Below, one piece after another: positions 34,385-44,216 of a stretch of 64,000 nucleotides of DNA. Position numbers and translations under genes: made by a program. Each line of letters begins with the position of its first letter. Within the stretch, counting starts at the first letter, position 1. The stretch lies in contig OX388321.1 of the NCBI GenBank assembly GCA_947579605.1, forward strand, positions 14,003,614 to 14,067,613, written 5' to 3'. Under the pieces are notes generated by a model, which did not search any database, was not told the origin of the DNA, and worked only from the letters and a program-made list of their open reading frames with translations. Source of the DNA: Athripsodes cinereus (taxonomy: Eukaryota > Arthropoda > Insecta > Trichoptera > Leptoceridae).

Positions 34385-34750
34385 CCATCATAAACCTCAT
34401 AAGGTCCGAGTGGCACAACTATTTGGGAATATCACCAACCGGAGTATAGGTAGGTGTCTACTAAAAAACCTACATAAAAAGATTCCGTATCGCCCGTGGT
34501 TTAATATTGAACGACAATCCAAATTGGACATTTCCAGAATGCAAGTTGGACATTTTTTGGTTGCCACCCACCTAACAAGGAGTGGAGTTTTCCTCTCCCC
34601 ATAATCTCTAGGGCACATATTTTTCGAGTGCCCCAAATATGAAACATAAGAATTTCTAAACAATCTCATGGAGGAATGCATTACATATCCCCGCAAGTAC
34701 AATTTTTACCAGCATTAAACTCCGTAGATATTTATAAATCGACAAAGTTC
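34385..34750 (+). pseudogene. LINE C-terminal remnant (Jockey/I/R1-like zinc region)
   Basis: The frame from about 34410 reads SIGRCLLKNLHKKIPYRPWF, then LDISRMQVGHFLVATHLTRS and, after a stop, LGHIFFECPKYE. The ..RxQVGHF..HLxR...GHIFFECPKY pattern is the Cys/His tail after the reverse transcriptase or RNase H of Jockey/I/R1 elements. Stops and a short frame mark it as dead. Confidence 0.55.
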
Positions 34751-34980
34751 TTCAAAGCAAATAATAATAATATTTTACTTTTCGAGTCACTCAGTTATTG
34801 AAATACATAATATACCTAATAGCTATAGTTATAATAGGTAGTTAGGTATATGTACATTAAAGTAAACAACAGTGGTGTGATGCATTAAATGGAGTATTGT
34901 CAAAATTTTGACTTTTGGTGTAAGTACTACTCGGTCTTTGCATTAAAGTTTACCTGTAAACCTGTTGTTCCATAATGGCC

Positions 34981-35025
34981 CAAATCACTCACAAACGAGT
35001 GGATGACTTTGAGAAGAATTGAATA
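34981..35025 (+). repeat. Short LINE tail (AACGAGTGGATGG type)
   Basis: ACTCACAAACGAGTGGATGA then CTTTGAGAAGAATTGAAT, matching 19742 and 4258. Confidence 0.45.
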
Positions 35026-35949
35026 TCTATAGGTATCTACCTTTATAAAATATGGCAATTTGTGACTCTTCTCGGATTCCATTTTCAATTTTTTTCTAGT
35101 TTAGATTGACAAATTGATAACACAATCACGAAAAAGTTTAAACATACTCGTACCTCTAAGCAATTCACAGATACTTAGTTTAAATTTTATTGTAAGGGTG
35201 CTTGAGGATATATTCTTTAATCATTGCGATAAATTCGACCTCAGTGTTCTTTATATTAATATGAATATGAACGGCACGTGAACGACACATTAATGTTGTT
35301 CAATGATAATAATAATGAAGTGAATTAATTTTAAATATGACGGTATTTTTGTGTTGTTTGTTAGCAATGCACAATAAAGAATGAATACCTAAACAAATAC
35401 ATCATATCTAGTTTCATTCAAACATCGATTCAAATATTAAGAAAAAATGTCTAACGTACATTTATATTTAGATCGAAGCGAATGTTTAGACATCTTCTGT
35501 GTAACGAAAAAAACTGAGCTTATATGAAAATATGTTATTATTTGATCTTCTCGTATAGAGATATATTATTTAGTTTCCAACAGTTGTAAAGTGCTGCATG
35601 AATAGCAGTCAAGGTGGAAACTGAAGTAGGTACCTATTATATTATCTCTTCGGTGTTTGCACTTTTAGGGTAAACAATGTCGGTCGTAGGTCCATGGAAA
35701 TATTTAAGACCACACCTAAAAAATACTAAAATAATAATAATAAGTAAGGTATATAATATGAACCTCCTAAGGCATATATTACCTTGTTATCAGCTATAAT
35801 GCATGGAATAGCGTAGCATTAATACATATATACTTAGCCATACGTATAATTATACGATCACAACACATACCTACTCGTCTACCCCATCTGAAGTGACGAG
35901 TGACTTGGAAAATATTGCAATAATAATAAATAAACCATTAAAATATAAT
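35026..35949. other. Intergenic, nothing recognised
   Basis: A+T-rich; no gene or repeat boundary. Confidence 0.5.
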
Positions 35950-35952
35950 AAA

Positions 35953-36105
35953 TAGTTGAGCACCCGGCAAAGAATAGGTCTCCCACTCGTTTCCGTAAGT
36001 TTTCGAGTGTCCTGTAAAAGGAAGGTGTCCTGAAAAAATGCAGACATTTTAGATCTCAAATACAGTGATGAAAGTTCCCACCTATCCTGAAAATCTGAAA
36101 TTTTT
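35953..36105 (+). repeat. R3 fragment
   Basis: GAGCACCCGGCAAAGAATAG, CTCCCACTCGTTTCCGTAAG, TTTTCGAGTGTCCTGTAAAA and a TACAGTGATGAAAGTTCCCA core follow R3 order. Confidence 0.65.
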
Positions 36106-36718
36106 ACCGCTTTCATGATTATAACACTGCCTCATTAACGGCTCGTATTTAGTGTAAATCTCCAAAATAAAATATATTACCATGTGTAGTAATGTAAATA
36201 TTGCTATCTTGATAAGGAGTAACGCATTATATGTAATATAATTTCTTATTTTTTATACATTATATACCTATATAGATCATGCTATTGCGGCTAAATTCAA
36301 GTAATACAAAATGACAGGATATAGAAAAGTATCACAAATAGAAGGTACAACAATTTTATACCTCAAAATTTTACCTACATAACTAACAACGCCTTGCGAT
36401 AATCGTTATGTAAATATTGAGATGTGACCATCGCGCTATCGAAAATATTATATTTTTATGTTAACCACGTAACTTCACAATTTTTTTACTCATATTATGC
36501 ATACAAATGTTATGTGTGAGAGTCGCCGTTCAAAATATCTGTATCCGCTTGTATATAAATAAGTATTAGTTGTCCATATCCAAACCATACCGACATTTCC
36601 TGCATTTGGGGTAACCGGTAAATCAACTGCATGGCATAAATATAAAAGTCATCTATATACCAATAAATAATACAAAGAAATCAGGGTGAGTAATATCGCT
36701 GAATACTATAAGTTATAA
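36106..36718. other. Intergenic with a diverged R3 scrap
   Basis: GGGGTAACCGGTAAATCAACT near 36608-36628 and AATCAGGGTGAGTAATATCG near 36681 are R3-like. Otherwise nothing. Confidence 0.35.
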
Positions 36719-36895
36719 GAGTTCGTCGGTAGCCTGGGGGAAGAGACTCGGCCTTCAGAACAAGGGGTCTGTGGTTCGATCCCAGGTGCCGGCAAACTCC
36801 CCTTTCACGGCACAAGCTTTTAGCTTAGTGTGAAAGGTGTATAAGGTTGTATTTGGGTTTATAACAAAACCCAGATACATCTTTCTTTTTTTTTC
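36719..36895 (+). mobile_element. SINE-A, sense-strand copy
   Basis: It starts GAGTTCGTCGGTAGCCTGGG, B box GGTTCGATCCC at about 36774, body CTCCCCTTTCACGGCACAAG and GTGAAAGGTGTATAAGG, hairpin GGGTTTATAACAAAACCC, then a pyrimidine-rich CTTTCTTTTTT tail. It is the most complete copy of the family here. Confidence 0.8.
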
Positions 36896-37339
36896 TTTTT
36901 TTAAAAAAATGTTTTTCGAATAGGTACCTACTTAATAATCTTCCTTTTGTAACATACCTACCTACTGAATATTGACATAATATAATTTCCTCTACGAGAG
37001 CTGGTTTTGAAAAAATATTTTTTATTTTTCCCGGAATAATATCGGGTATTGTAACTAGCCATTCAAGTATTTACGTTTAAATGTATTCAGTTCCGATGAT
37101 AAATAAAAAATATTATTTTTATAGATATTGATAAAATAAGTAGGTAAATGAATTTTCTGGTGACATTCACAATGTCAAACTGAAGGAGATAGTAAAATAA
37201 TTTAATTAAAAAGAGCTTTAACACAATTTTAACTGTCTAGTACGAATACATTTGGCTTACACGAAACAATTCTCAATGGTGGATCATATACGAGTATCAT
37301 AATAGTAGGAGAGACGGAATAGATAAACGTTTTCCATAG

Positions 37340-37455
37340 ACACCAAAAGTGATCGCTCAAGCCAGCCAAAATCTTAGGTTCGATTCCACCCTCACGACAC
37401 AAACATATTTTGCTTACTCTAAAATATATTTGGGTTTATTACATCCGTAAAAAAT
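37340..37455 (+). repeat. Degenerate SINE-A-like element
   Basis: A B-box-like GGTTCGATTCC is followed by ACCCTCACGACACAAACATA, a TTGCTTACTC segment and TTGGGTTTATTAC, preserving SINE-A order with heavy divergence. Confidence 0.45.
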
Positions 37456-38427
37456 GTTTAAGTTTTTCTTAAAAATATTTTATAAAAAAGTAACAAAATA
37501 TGGATTCAAAAAAAAATGTGCATGTTAGATAGGCACCTTTATAGGTATTTTTAGTTCTACTTCTTGCCGTCTGCGCCTTCTATACACAGATATGCAGGAA
37601 GATAGGTATATAAGTAGGATAGGTTATCATACATATGTGTATAACGTTGCCTTTATCCTTCATTACCAAGCTGATTGTTGATCTATTGAAGTAACATAAT
37701 ACATGTGGGAGTGCATCTAATGACATTTCACTTAGAGGGGTGTTCATAAATGCAACTACTTTTCATTACGTACATCAGTGCTCCAAATTTTCATACTTCT
37801 AAGTTATATAATATATAATTATACATTAGAGATTGACGTTTGAAGAGCAAGTAAACTTATTCATTTGCAGTAGCGAAAGGTGTAAATACAATATATTTTT
37901 CTAATAACATAATATTGAAAACTACAATTCAGAAGTTACACTTCGTAATCGGTATTACTCGTATTTGTAAACGTACAGATATGATATTTCATTTTTTTCA
38001 TTACTTTTCTAAACTCTTTTTTATATAATAAACACTTGATTTAGGCATAAACATAGGTATGTAACTCCTCGTAGTGATAAAAAGGAAAATAGGTTATATT
38101 TTTTGTTTTTAAACCCAAACTCTATATTTCGCCTATGTGTTTTATCCAGGCATGGTATTTCAGTATGAAAAGAATTAAATTCACCTTTTAAAATTTACAT
38201 TTTTGAAAATGCAATTCATTAAAAACGGCATGATATTATAATTAATGGCATACAAGTATACAACACTTCTTCCGCCCAAACTACATCGCTAATTTACTTT
38301 CATAAAATATCTCTCCCCTTTTTAAAAATTGTTTCAATAACAGATCACAAAACCAATCAGATATCTCGATTGGAGTACCATGTATATACAATGTAACATT
38401 GTGCAAAATCTAATCGGAAGATGTAAC
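37456..38427. other. Intergenic, nothing recognised
   Basis: A+T-rich. The motif ATCTCGATTGGAGTACCATG near 38362 recalls 5890. No gene. Confidence 0.45.
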
Positions 38428-38600
38428 AAAGGCGTCCCAATGCTTACGAATTGGCTCTAGGCTGATTTAAGTGATCACTTTCGATGTTCATGGACAAAGA
38501 TCACCAATTCCTGCATTCTCGCTGTCATGGTATTAGGTTCATGGACAAAGATCACCAATTCCTACATTCTCGCTGTCATGGTATTAGGTCCATGAATCGA
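38428..38600 (-). repeat. SINE-B body fragment
   Basis: GCGTCCCAATGCTTACGAAT, TGGCTCTAGGCTGATTTAAG and GATCACCAATTCCTG match the SINE-B body at 10508. The tRNA head is missing, and an internal 51-bp unit is duplicated. Confidence 0.6.
38487..38588. repeat. 51-bp tandem duplication
   Basis: Two units (38487-38537, 38538-38588) begin TTCATGGACAAAGATCACCA and differ at a single visible position (GCATTC versus ACATTC). Confidence 0.9.
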
Positions 38601-39643
38601 GAAACTTTCAATGCGAATCATGGAAGCAACTGTCAAATTCTTAATTCTTAACTTCTTTACAGAAGCAACGTCTAATTGATTTTGTCATCTGCCCGTTGTG
38701 CCCAAATCCAGTTAAATAATAAAAAAAAATGTAAACACTCACAGGTATATCCCGAGTATTCATTTTTTTGTTATAATGCTTAGGATATTTTTCCGATTCT
38801 CGGTGTTCTTGAAAAAGCGTCCTTGAAAAAGATAATCATCTAAAACACTCCAAATATTTTCTAACTAGGTATTCATTCATTTTTTTTTAAGTACGAAAAT
38901 TAGAGAATAAAATTTGTGTAATCCTTTCTTTATATTTTGTAGTATAACATTTGTTTTTGAGTTTGTTTATACAATACATCTAGAGAGTTGAGATTAAAAT
39001 ATATGTATTAGATAATTATAAAGTTAAGATATTATTGAAGGAAATAAAATGCACAAATCTATAGACTGAGTCAAAAAGTTTTATTTGAACAACCCTCAAA
39101 AATTCATCACCAGATCCCTTCATAGAACAACTTGGAACATAAAAACATTGAGTCAATTTAGTTGTTCAGTATTCCCCCGAACAAAATATCAAATTACTTT
39201 TGTATTTAGAATTCTGCGCCTGCGTTCGGCGGGAGTATTTGAAATGAGCCAATCGCGAGTCACGACATATTATCTCCCACCAATGAGAGTGCAGTAATGG
39301 AAGTCACGGTGTAGTTTCATGTTTCATGATTTCCTGTGATTAATGGATTGTATTTTTCTCAATCGCCGTGGGGGTCCGCTTCTGATCGCTCTATCTCACT
39401 GGATTGGATGATTTTATCATATTACATATATCACATATGAAGTTAAACATGGTCTAGACTATGAACCACATTCCTGATAACGAGTGAGAATTGATGCTTC
39501 ATTCACAGGAGATATTTTAAGTTTTCAGATTATTAATTATCGAAATTGAAATTTTATTTTCCCAATAAACATTTATATAAATAAACAGGGCCAAATTTTA
39601 GAGATGAGATTTCCTACCGGGCCGTACAACGAAATAATCCATA
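38601..39643. other. Intergenic with a G+C-richer patch
   Basis: At about 39200-39420 the composition rises and includes two CCAAT-like motifs (GAGCCAATCGCGAG, CACCAATGAGAG). No coding exon or known repeat was recognised. Confidence 0.35.
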
Positions 39644-39880
39644 GGGGAGGGTTGCCGAAGTTGGACCGGCTCCTAGATTGGACCGGTCCTGTTTTCGGCA
39701 ATCCACGAACATGTGATACGTTTGTTTGGCAACATTGCATTCCTAATGTAACCTCGTGGTTCTTACAATCTCGCGACGTCACTCAGTCGCCGTCTTTCCG
39801 GCGTTAAGCAGTGTTGTAAGTTTTGTGCAGTTTTGTTGCTATTTTTTGTTGTTGCAGCTAAGGGATTCCTGATTCTGACG

Positions 39881-40193
39881 GTATGTTAATAATTTCTTAA
39901 TTAATACTAATCTGTAATGCGCTTATATAGTTACAATTTGTTGTCTTTATTTTCATATTCAATGCTTCAGTAAAGTTTTAATTTTAAATTTATTAAATAA
40001 TTTAGGTGTTGCTTGGTTTGGACTACTTAGAGTTTCCTAAGATGGACTGGTCCATCCTAAGAAACTTTTTACAAAAAAATGTTTGCTACATTCTTAACAA
40101 CCTAAGAAACTTTAAGAACAGCAAAACAAAAAAAAAATGATGTTATTTTATATATCAATACCGAAAGTCTTATTATGTAATATTCTATTTCAG
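39881..40193 (+). other. Predicted 5' UTR intron of the transposase gene
   Basis: GTATGTTAAT at 39881 fits a donor after CTGACG, and TTCTATTTCAG ends at 40193, four bases before the ATG. Spliced length would be 313 bp. Predicted only from consensus splice sites. Confidence 0.45.
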
Positions 40194-40197
40194 ATAA

Positions 40198-41931
40198 ATG
40201 ATGTCTGAATTAAACAAAAACTATAGAGGGAAGTATGGAAGCTGGTCTGAAGATGATTTACAAAGAGCCATAGCAGCATATAAAAACGGAGACTATGGAT
40301 TAAACGAGTGTGCGAGAACATATTGTGTGCCAAAAGCAACCATAAGAAGGCACGCCCTTGAAAAAAATACTAACAAGAATGGAGTGAAGGTATTGGGTAG
40401 GCAGTCTACGTTCGATACTGAAATGGAGAAACTTCTGACTGATCATGTCCTCGAACTTGAACGTTCTTTTTTTGGTCTATCAATTAAAGAACTTTGTAGG
40501 CTAGCATTTGATCTTGCAGAGAAACAAGGCTTAGCCCATACATTTAACAAAGAGAAGAAAATGGCAGGAAAGAAATGGTTTTATAGTTTTATGAAACGAA
40601 ATCCTTCACTTAGTGTTCGACGCCCGGAATCGACTTCCTTGGCCAGAGCAAAAGGTTTTAATAGGGAAAACGTTGACCACTTCTTTGACCTATTAGAAAG
40701 TACCGTTATAAAATTTGAAATAACAGGTGATCGGATGTTCAATGTTGATGAATCCGGATACACCACAGTACAAAAGCGTCCACAAAAAATCATAGGCGAG
40801 AAGGGAAAACACCAAATAGGAGCCATTACGAGTGGAGAACGTGGCGTTAACACAACAATGGTTTGTGCAGTGAGTGCTGCAGGTGTTTATATCCCGCCTA
40901 TGATAATATTTAAGGGAAAAAGATGGAATGATGACTTGAAGATCGGAGCGCCTCCGGGAAGCATAGTAAAGATGTCCGATACGGGATACATCAATTCGGA
41001 ATTGTTTGTTGAGTGGCTGAATCATTTTAAAAATCACACGAATTGCAGTAAAGAGAACAAAATTCTCCTTTTGCTGGATGGACATACAACGCACAGCAAA
41101 AATCTTGCAGCTTGGGAAATAGCGAGGGAAAATGGCATCATTTTGCTTCAGTTACCTGGTCACACAACACACCGTTTGCAGCCTCTCGACGTTGCATTTT
41201 TTGGTCCATTACAAAGTTATTTCATCCAAGCACAAGAAAAGTTCCTACATACATACAAAGGTCATCAGATTAAACATACAAATATTGCAACACTTCTAAA
41301 TGAAGCGTACGGGAGAGCTGCCACCGTAGGAAATGCTCAAAGCGCATTTCGGGCCCCAGGCATATGGCCAGTAAATCGTCACGTTTTCCAAGACCATCAT
41401 TTTGCTCCAGCTGACGTTCTTCTTCCTGAGCCACCTGAACAACCGTCCAACATTGTACCAACAACATCATCCTTAACACAAGCGGATTCTGAATCTTCAG
41501 ATGAAATTGACGACAGCGACAATGATGCCAACTACCAACCAAAAAAAAAATATAGAAAATTCATAAATGTGCTAAATGAAATATCACCCAAGCCGAAACT
41601 TTCGAGGAATCCACATAGTACCACAAGAAAGCGAAGATGCGGTGATGGGAAAGCACAGAAAGCAGTTCTTATAACTAGCAGTCCATACAAAATAGAATTG
41701 GAACAGATGAAAGAAAGAGGAAAAAAGAATGAAGTAAATAAAAAATCGAACATGCCATCAACCAGCAAATCTGAAGACATAATTGAATCTGAATGGTATT
41801 GTTTTCTTTGCAATAAAATTAAAAAAGGTAGCATGATCCAATGCATGTTATGTGAAAAATGGGTGCACACAAAATGTGCACGTATAAAAGCCAGCGAAAA
41901 ACAATTTTTCTGTTTAAAGTGCATCGCTTAA
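40198..41931 (+). CDS. pogo-family DDE transposase with C-terminal PHD finger
   Basis: A 577-aa cut-and-paste transposase. Residues about 12-55 form a Psq/CENP-B-type helix-turn-helix (LQRAIAAYKNGDYGLNECAR..VPKATIRRH), and about 75-140 a second CENP-B-like DNA-binding region ending KKWFYSFMKRNPSLSVRRP. The DDE_1 catalytic core carries D184 (FNVDESGYT), D294 (LLLDGHTTH) and D331 (HRLQPLDVAFFGPLQ). All three acidic residues are present. After an acidic linker (SESSDEIDDSDNDAN) and a basic stretch with nuclear-localisation character (TTRKRRCGDGK) the protein ends in a C4HC3 zinc finger: C535-C538, C549-C552, H557-C560, C572-C575, with the PHD-typical WVHTKC. PHD fingers usually read histone H3 tails. 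A targeting role is inference. The ATG at 40198 is followed by another at 40201. AATAAA-type signals occur near 42160. It lies wholly inside intact terminal repeats. Confidence 0.93.
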   Translation: MMSELNKNYRGKYGSWSEDDLQRAIAAYKNGDYGLNECARTYCVPKATIRRHALEKNTNKNGVKVLGRQSTFDTEMEKLLTDHVLELERSFFGLSIKELCRLAFDLAEKQGLAHTFNKEKKMAGKKWFYSFMKRNPSLSVRRPESTSLARAKGFNRENVDHFFDLLESTVIKFEITGDRMFNVDESGYTTVQKRPQKIIGEKGKHQIGAITSGERGVNTTMVCAVSAAGVYIPPMIIFKGKRWNDDLKIGAPPGSIVKMSDTGYINSELFVEWLNHFKNHTNCSKENKILLLLDGHTTHSKNLAAWEIARENGIILLQLPGHTTHRLQPLDVAFFGPLQSYFIQAQEKFLHTYKGHQIKHTNIATLLNEAYGRAATVGNAQSAFRAPGIWPVNRHVFQDHHFAPADVLLPEPPEQPSNIVPTTSSLTQADSESSDEIDDSDNDANYQPKKKYRKFINVLNEISPKPKLSRNPHSTTRKRRCGDGKAQKAVLITSSPYKIELEQMKERGKKNEVNKKSNMPSTSKSEDIIESEWYCFLCNKIKKGSMIQCMLCEKWVHTKCARIKASEKQFFCLKCIA

Positions 41932-42619
41932 AATTTATTATTAAATTTCTATTACCTATTCGTTAAAAAAAATTATATATTTTATACTTAAAATTTATTT
42001 GTCGTATTTTTTTATAATCTTATTAGTATTTATTTTATTATATTTTTTTTAGTAATTTTGCATCTATTATTTGTTATAAAAATCTATATATTTTATACAT
42101 AAAATTTATTTCTTACATTTTTTGTAATTTTATTAGTATTCTTGGTTTGTTCTCTTAATAAAAATAAAGACTTTTTTTTAAAACTTATTGGTGGTTCATT
42201 CTAGGAAACCAGTGGTTCAATTAAGGAAACTAGTTTCCTTAATTGGACCGTTTCCCGATGTTTAGTTTTCTTTGATTTCCCAATTAACTAGTTCAATTTT
42301 CGTAAAACAAAGTATGTAATCATAAAGGTAATACTACAGGCTTTGGAACACCAGTTACCTTTTTCTGTTTCGTTACCTCCTTTCTACGTGGTGAACAAAA
42401 ATATAGAAAATGGTCCATTCTAGGCAACCCTCCCCTATATGGAACATTTAATAATTTTACTTCACCTAAAAATTTCTACCCCCTCGTCGCCAAATTTCCA
42501 AAATGGTATAGGAATTTGAAATGTTTTGCGAACTCCTCGGTTTTCCTTAAGATTATTTTCTCCAAATATCATTTTTCAAAAAAGAAAGAAACGGGTAGGA
42601 ACTTGTACCGACTATTATA

Positions 42620-42690
42620 AAAAAGTGTGCATATGCTTCGCGGGCCACAAGCAGGCAACCCGCGGGCCGCATGTGGCCACCCTTGCGTTA
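42620..42690. repeat. hAT-like element remnant
   Basis: CGCGGGCCACAAGCAGGC, then CGCGGGCCGCATGTGGCCAC resembles the GCGGGCCGCATGYGGCC block common near the ends of many hAT MITEs. No termini are preserved. Confidence 0.4.
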
Positions 42691-43475
42691 GGGTGTATTT
42701 TATAGTAAAGTATTAAAATAAATAATATATTAATGTTTAATGTATTACAGTATCAATACGTCTAATAATGAGTTGAATTAATTTATTATCACACCTGCTG
42801 AAGCAGTTAGATAACTTGAAGATAGATATAATAATGTCTATCAAAGTACTCGAAATACTCGATATAGACTGATAAAAATCTTACCAATTCATTGCGAATC
42901 TGATAATTGCAATCAAATTACATTAAACTGATTAAAAATCTATATACCTACCTAATTCTCGCGAATGTTATATGTATATGTAATCTAATCAAAAAATATT
43001 TGAACAAGTTACTTTAATTACTGTTTGTTGCTACGAGTTTAATAATTTGAATTGTTTTTATTCTATATCTTTGTCTGTAACCAAAGGGGTCATACATCGG
43101 GAGCTTATAACGTTGATTAGTTGTTCTACGTACATAGAATCAACAAGACAAGGTGTATTTAAAATTTCATTGGTTTTCAAACAAGCGACAGTAGTGTGTA
43201 CTGAGTGATATATACCGCTCGCTATACGTATACTTGTGCATACCAACGTCCAACATTTTACGAATAATATGAACTTAGTTGTTACGATTATGGCTGGAAA
43301 ATGGAAAAAAGTAACAATTCATCTGATGTTGGGTACGTTATTTGATATAAGTAATGGCAAAAACAAGCACAGGATCCAATTGTTATCCAGTTTTTTCCAC
43401 ATTTTTTAAATAACCGCTAAATTGCCATAAACTTAAAGGTAAAAATATTTATAGCATCCTATCGAAATTATATGA
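42691..43475. other. Intergenic, nothing recognised
   Basis: A+T-rich spacer between the pogo element and the Jockey-like LINE. Confidence 0.5.
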
Positions 43476-43532
43476 TTTAATCTTTATAGGATCGTTATAG
43501 GATCAAAAGATGAGAACATAAATGGTGGTACT

Positions 43533-44216
43533 ATGGAAGGAATTATAAAAAGAAAAATAAACGTTAAAAACAAGGGGATAGGCATTTCCAATATGAAACT
43601 GCTGAAAAATTCTAAACTAATTATAAAGTGTACTACGAAAGAAGATAAAGAAGCCATGTGGAAGGCGGTAGAGGAAGAAACAGACTTTGATATTACGGAT
43701 TTAAAGAAGAACAATCCTTATGTTGTTTTCCGAGGACTTGTTAAGGGAATGACAGAGGAAAATTTAAATGAATCACTTCGGTTGCAAAATAAGAATCTGG
43801 ATATTGGAGAAATACTTAAGGTAAAGTTTAAGAAGCCAAACAGAAATAATCTGATGGAAGATCTTATATGTCAAGTGAAATCGTGCACTTGGAGAAACTT
43901 GGTTAATAAGGCAAAGGTACATATTGGTTTTCAAAGAGTGCCAGTAGAAGATTTCAGTCCTGTACTACAGTGTTATAATTGCCTATTATATGGTCATACA
44001 AGTAAATATTGTGAAAATCCAAGAAAATGTAGATACTGTGCCGAAAATCATGATTTTAAAGCGGAATGCCTGAGAAAAAAAGATGAATTACCTCCTAAGT
44101 GTGCAAATTGTGTTGAAAATAAGAGGAATACCTTTGATCATTTGGCAACAAGTAAAACCTGCCCAATGTGGATTACAATGGACAAAATTGTGAGAGAACG
44201 AACTGACTATTGCTGA
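43533..44216 (+). CDS. LINE ORF1, gag-like zinc-knuckle protein (N-terminally short)
   Basis: A 227-aa RNA-binding protein of Jockey-type ORF1 style. The middle has the conserved YVVFRGLVKG..EENLNESLRLQN segment (about 55-80). IGFQRVPVEDFSPVLQCYNC leads into three Cys/His clusters. The first is CYNCLLYGHTSKYC (CX2CX4HX4C), the second CRYCAENHDFKAEC, and the third CANC..DHLATSKTC. Such knuckles bind the element RNA to form the RNP. The usual family length is well above 300 aa, so the N terminus is missing or starts upstream of 43476. The frame is open but ATG-less between 43476 and 43533. The stop overlaps the open frame of ORF2 by about 23 bases. Confidence 0.85.
   Translation: MEGIIKRKINVKNKGIGISNMKLLKNSKLIIKCTTKEDKEAMWKAVEEETDFDITDLKKNNPYVVFRGLVKGMTEENLNESLRLQNKNLDIGEILKVKFKKPNRNNLMEDLICQVKSCTWRNLVNKAKVHIGFQRVPVEDFSPVLQCYNCLLYGHTSKYCENPRKCRYCAENHDFKAECLRKKDELPPKCANCVENKRNTFDHLATSKTCPMWITMDKIVRERTDYC

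Larger units (their letters stand above)
39644..42434 (+). mobile_element. Complete pogo/Tigger-like DNA transposon
   Basis: A 2791-bp element has perfect 13-bp terminal inverted repeats GGGGAGGGTTGCC, continuing imperfectly through ..TGGACC to about 24 bp. It is flanked by TA on both sides (39642-39643 and 42435-42436), the target duplication of the Tc1/mariner/pogo superfamily. Subterminal regions repeat TGGACCG/GGTCC and CTAAGAAACTTT-type motifs, likely transposase-binding sites. It encodes one uninterrupted transposase, so it could be recent or still active. Confidence 0.9.

Noticed and set aside
41532..41924. 130-codon minus-strand frame opposite the transposase C terminus
   Set aside because: Shadow of the coding frame over the PHD-finger region.
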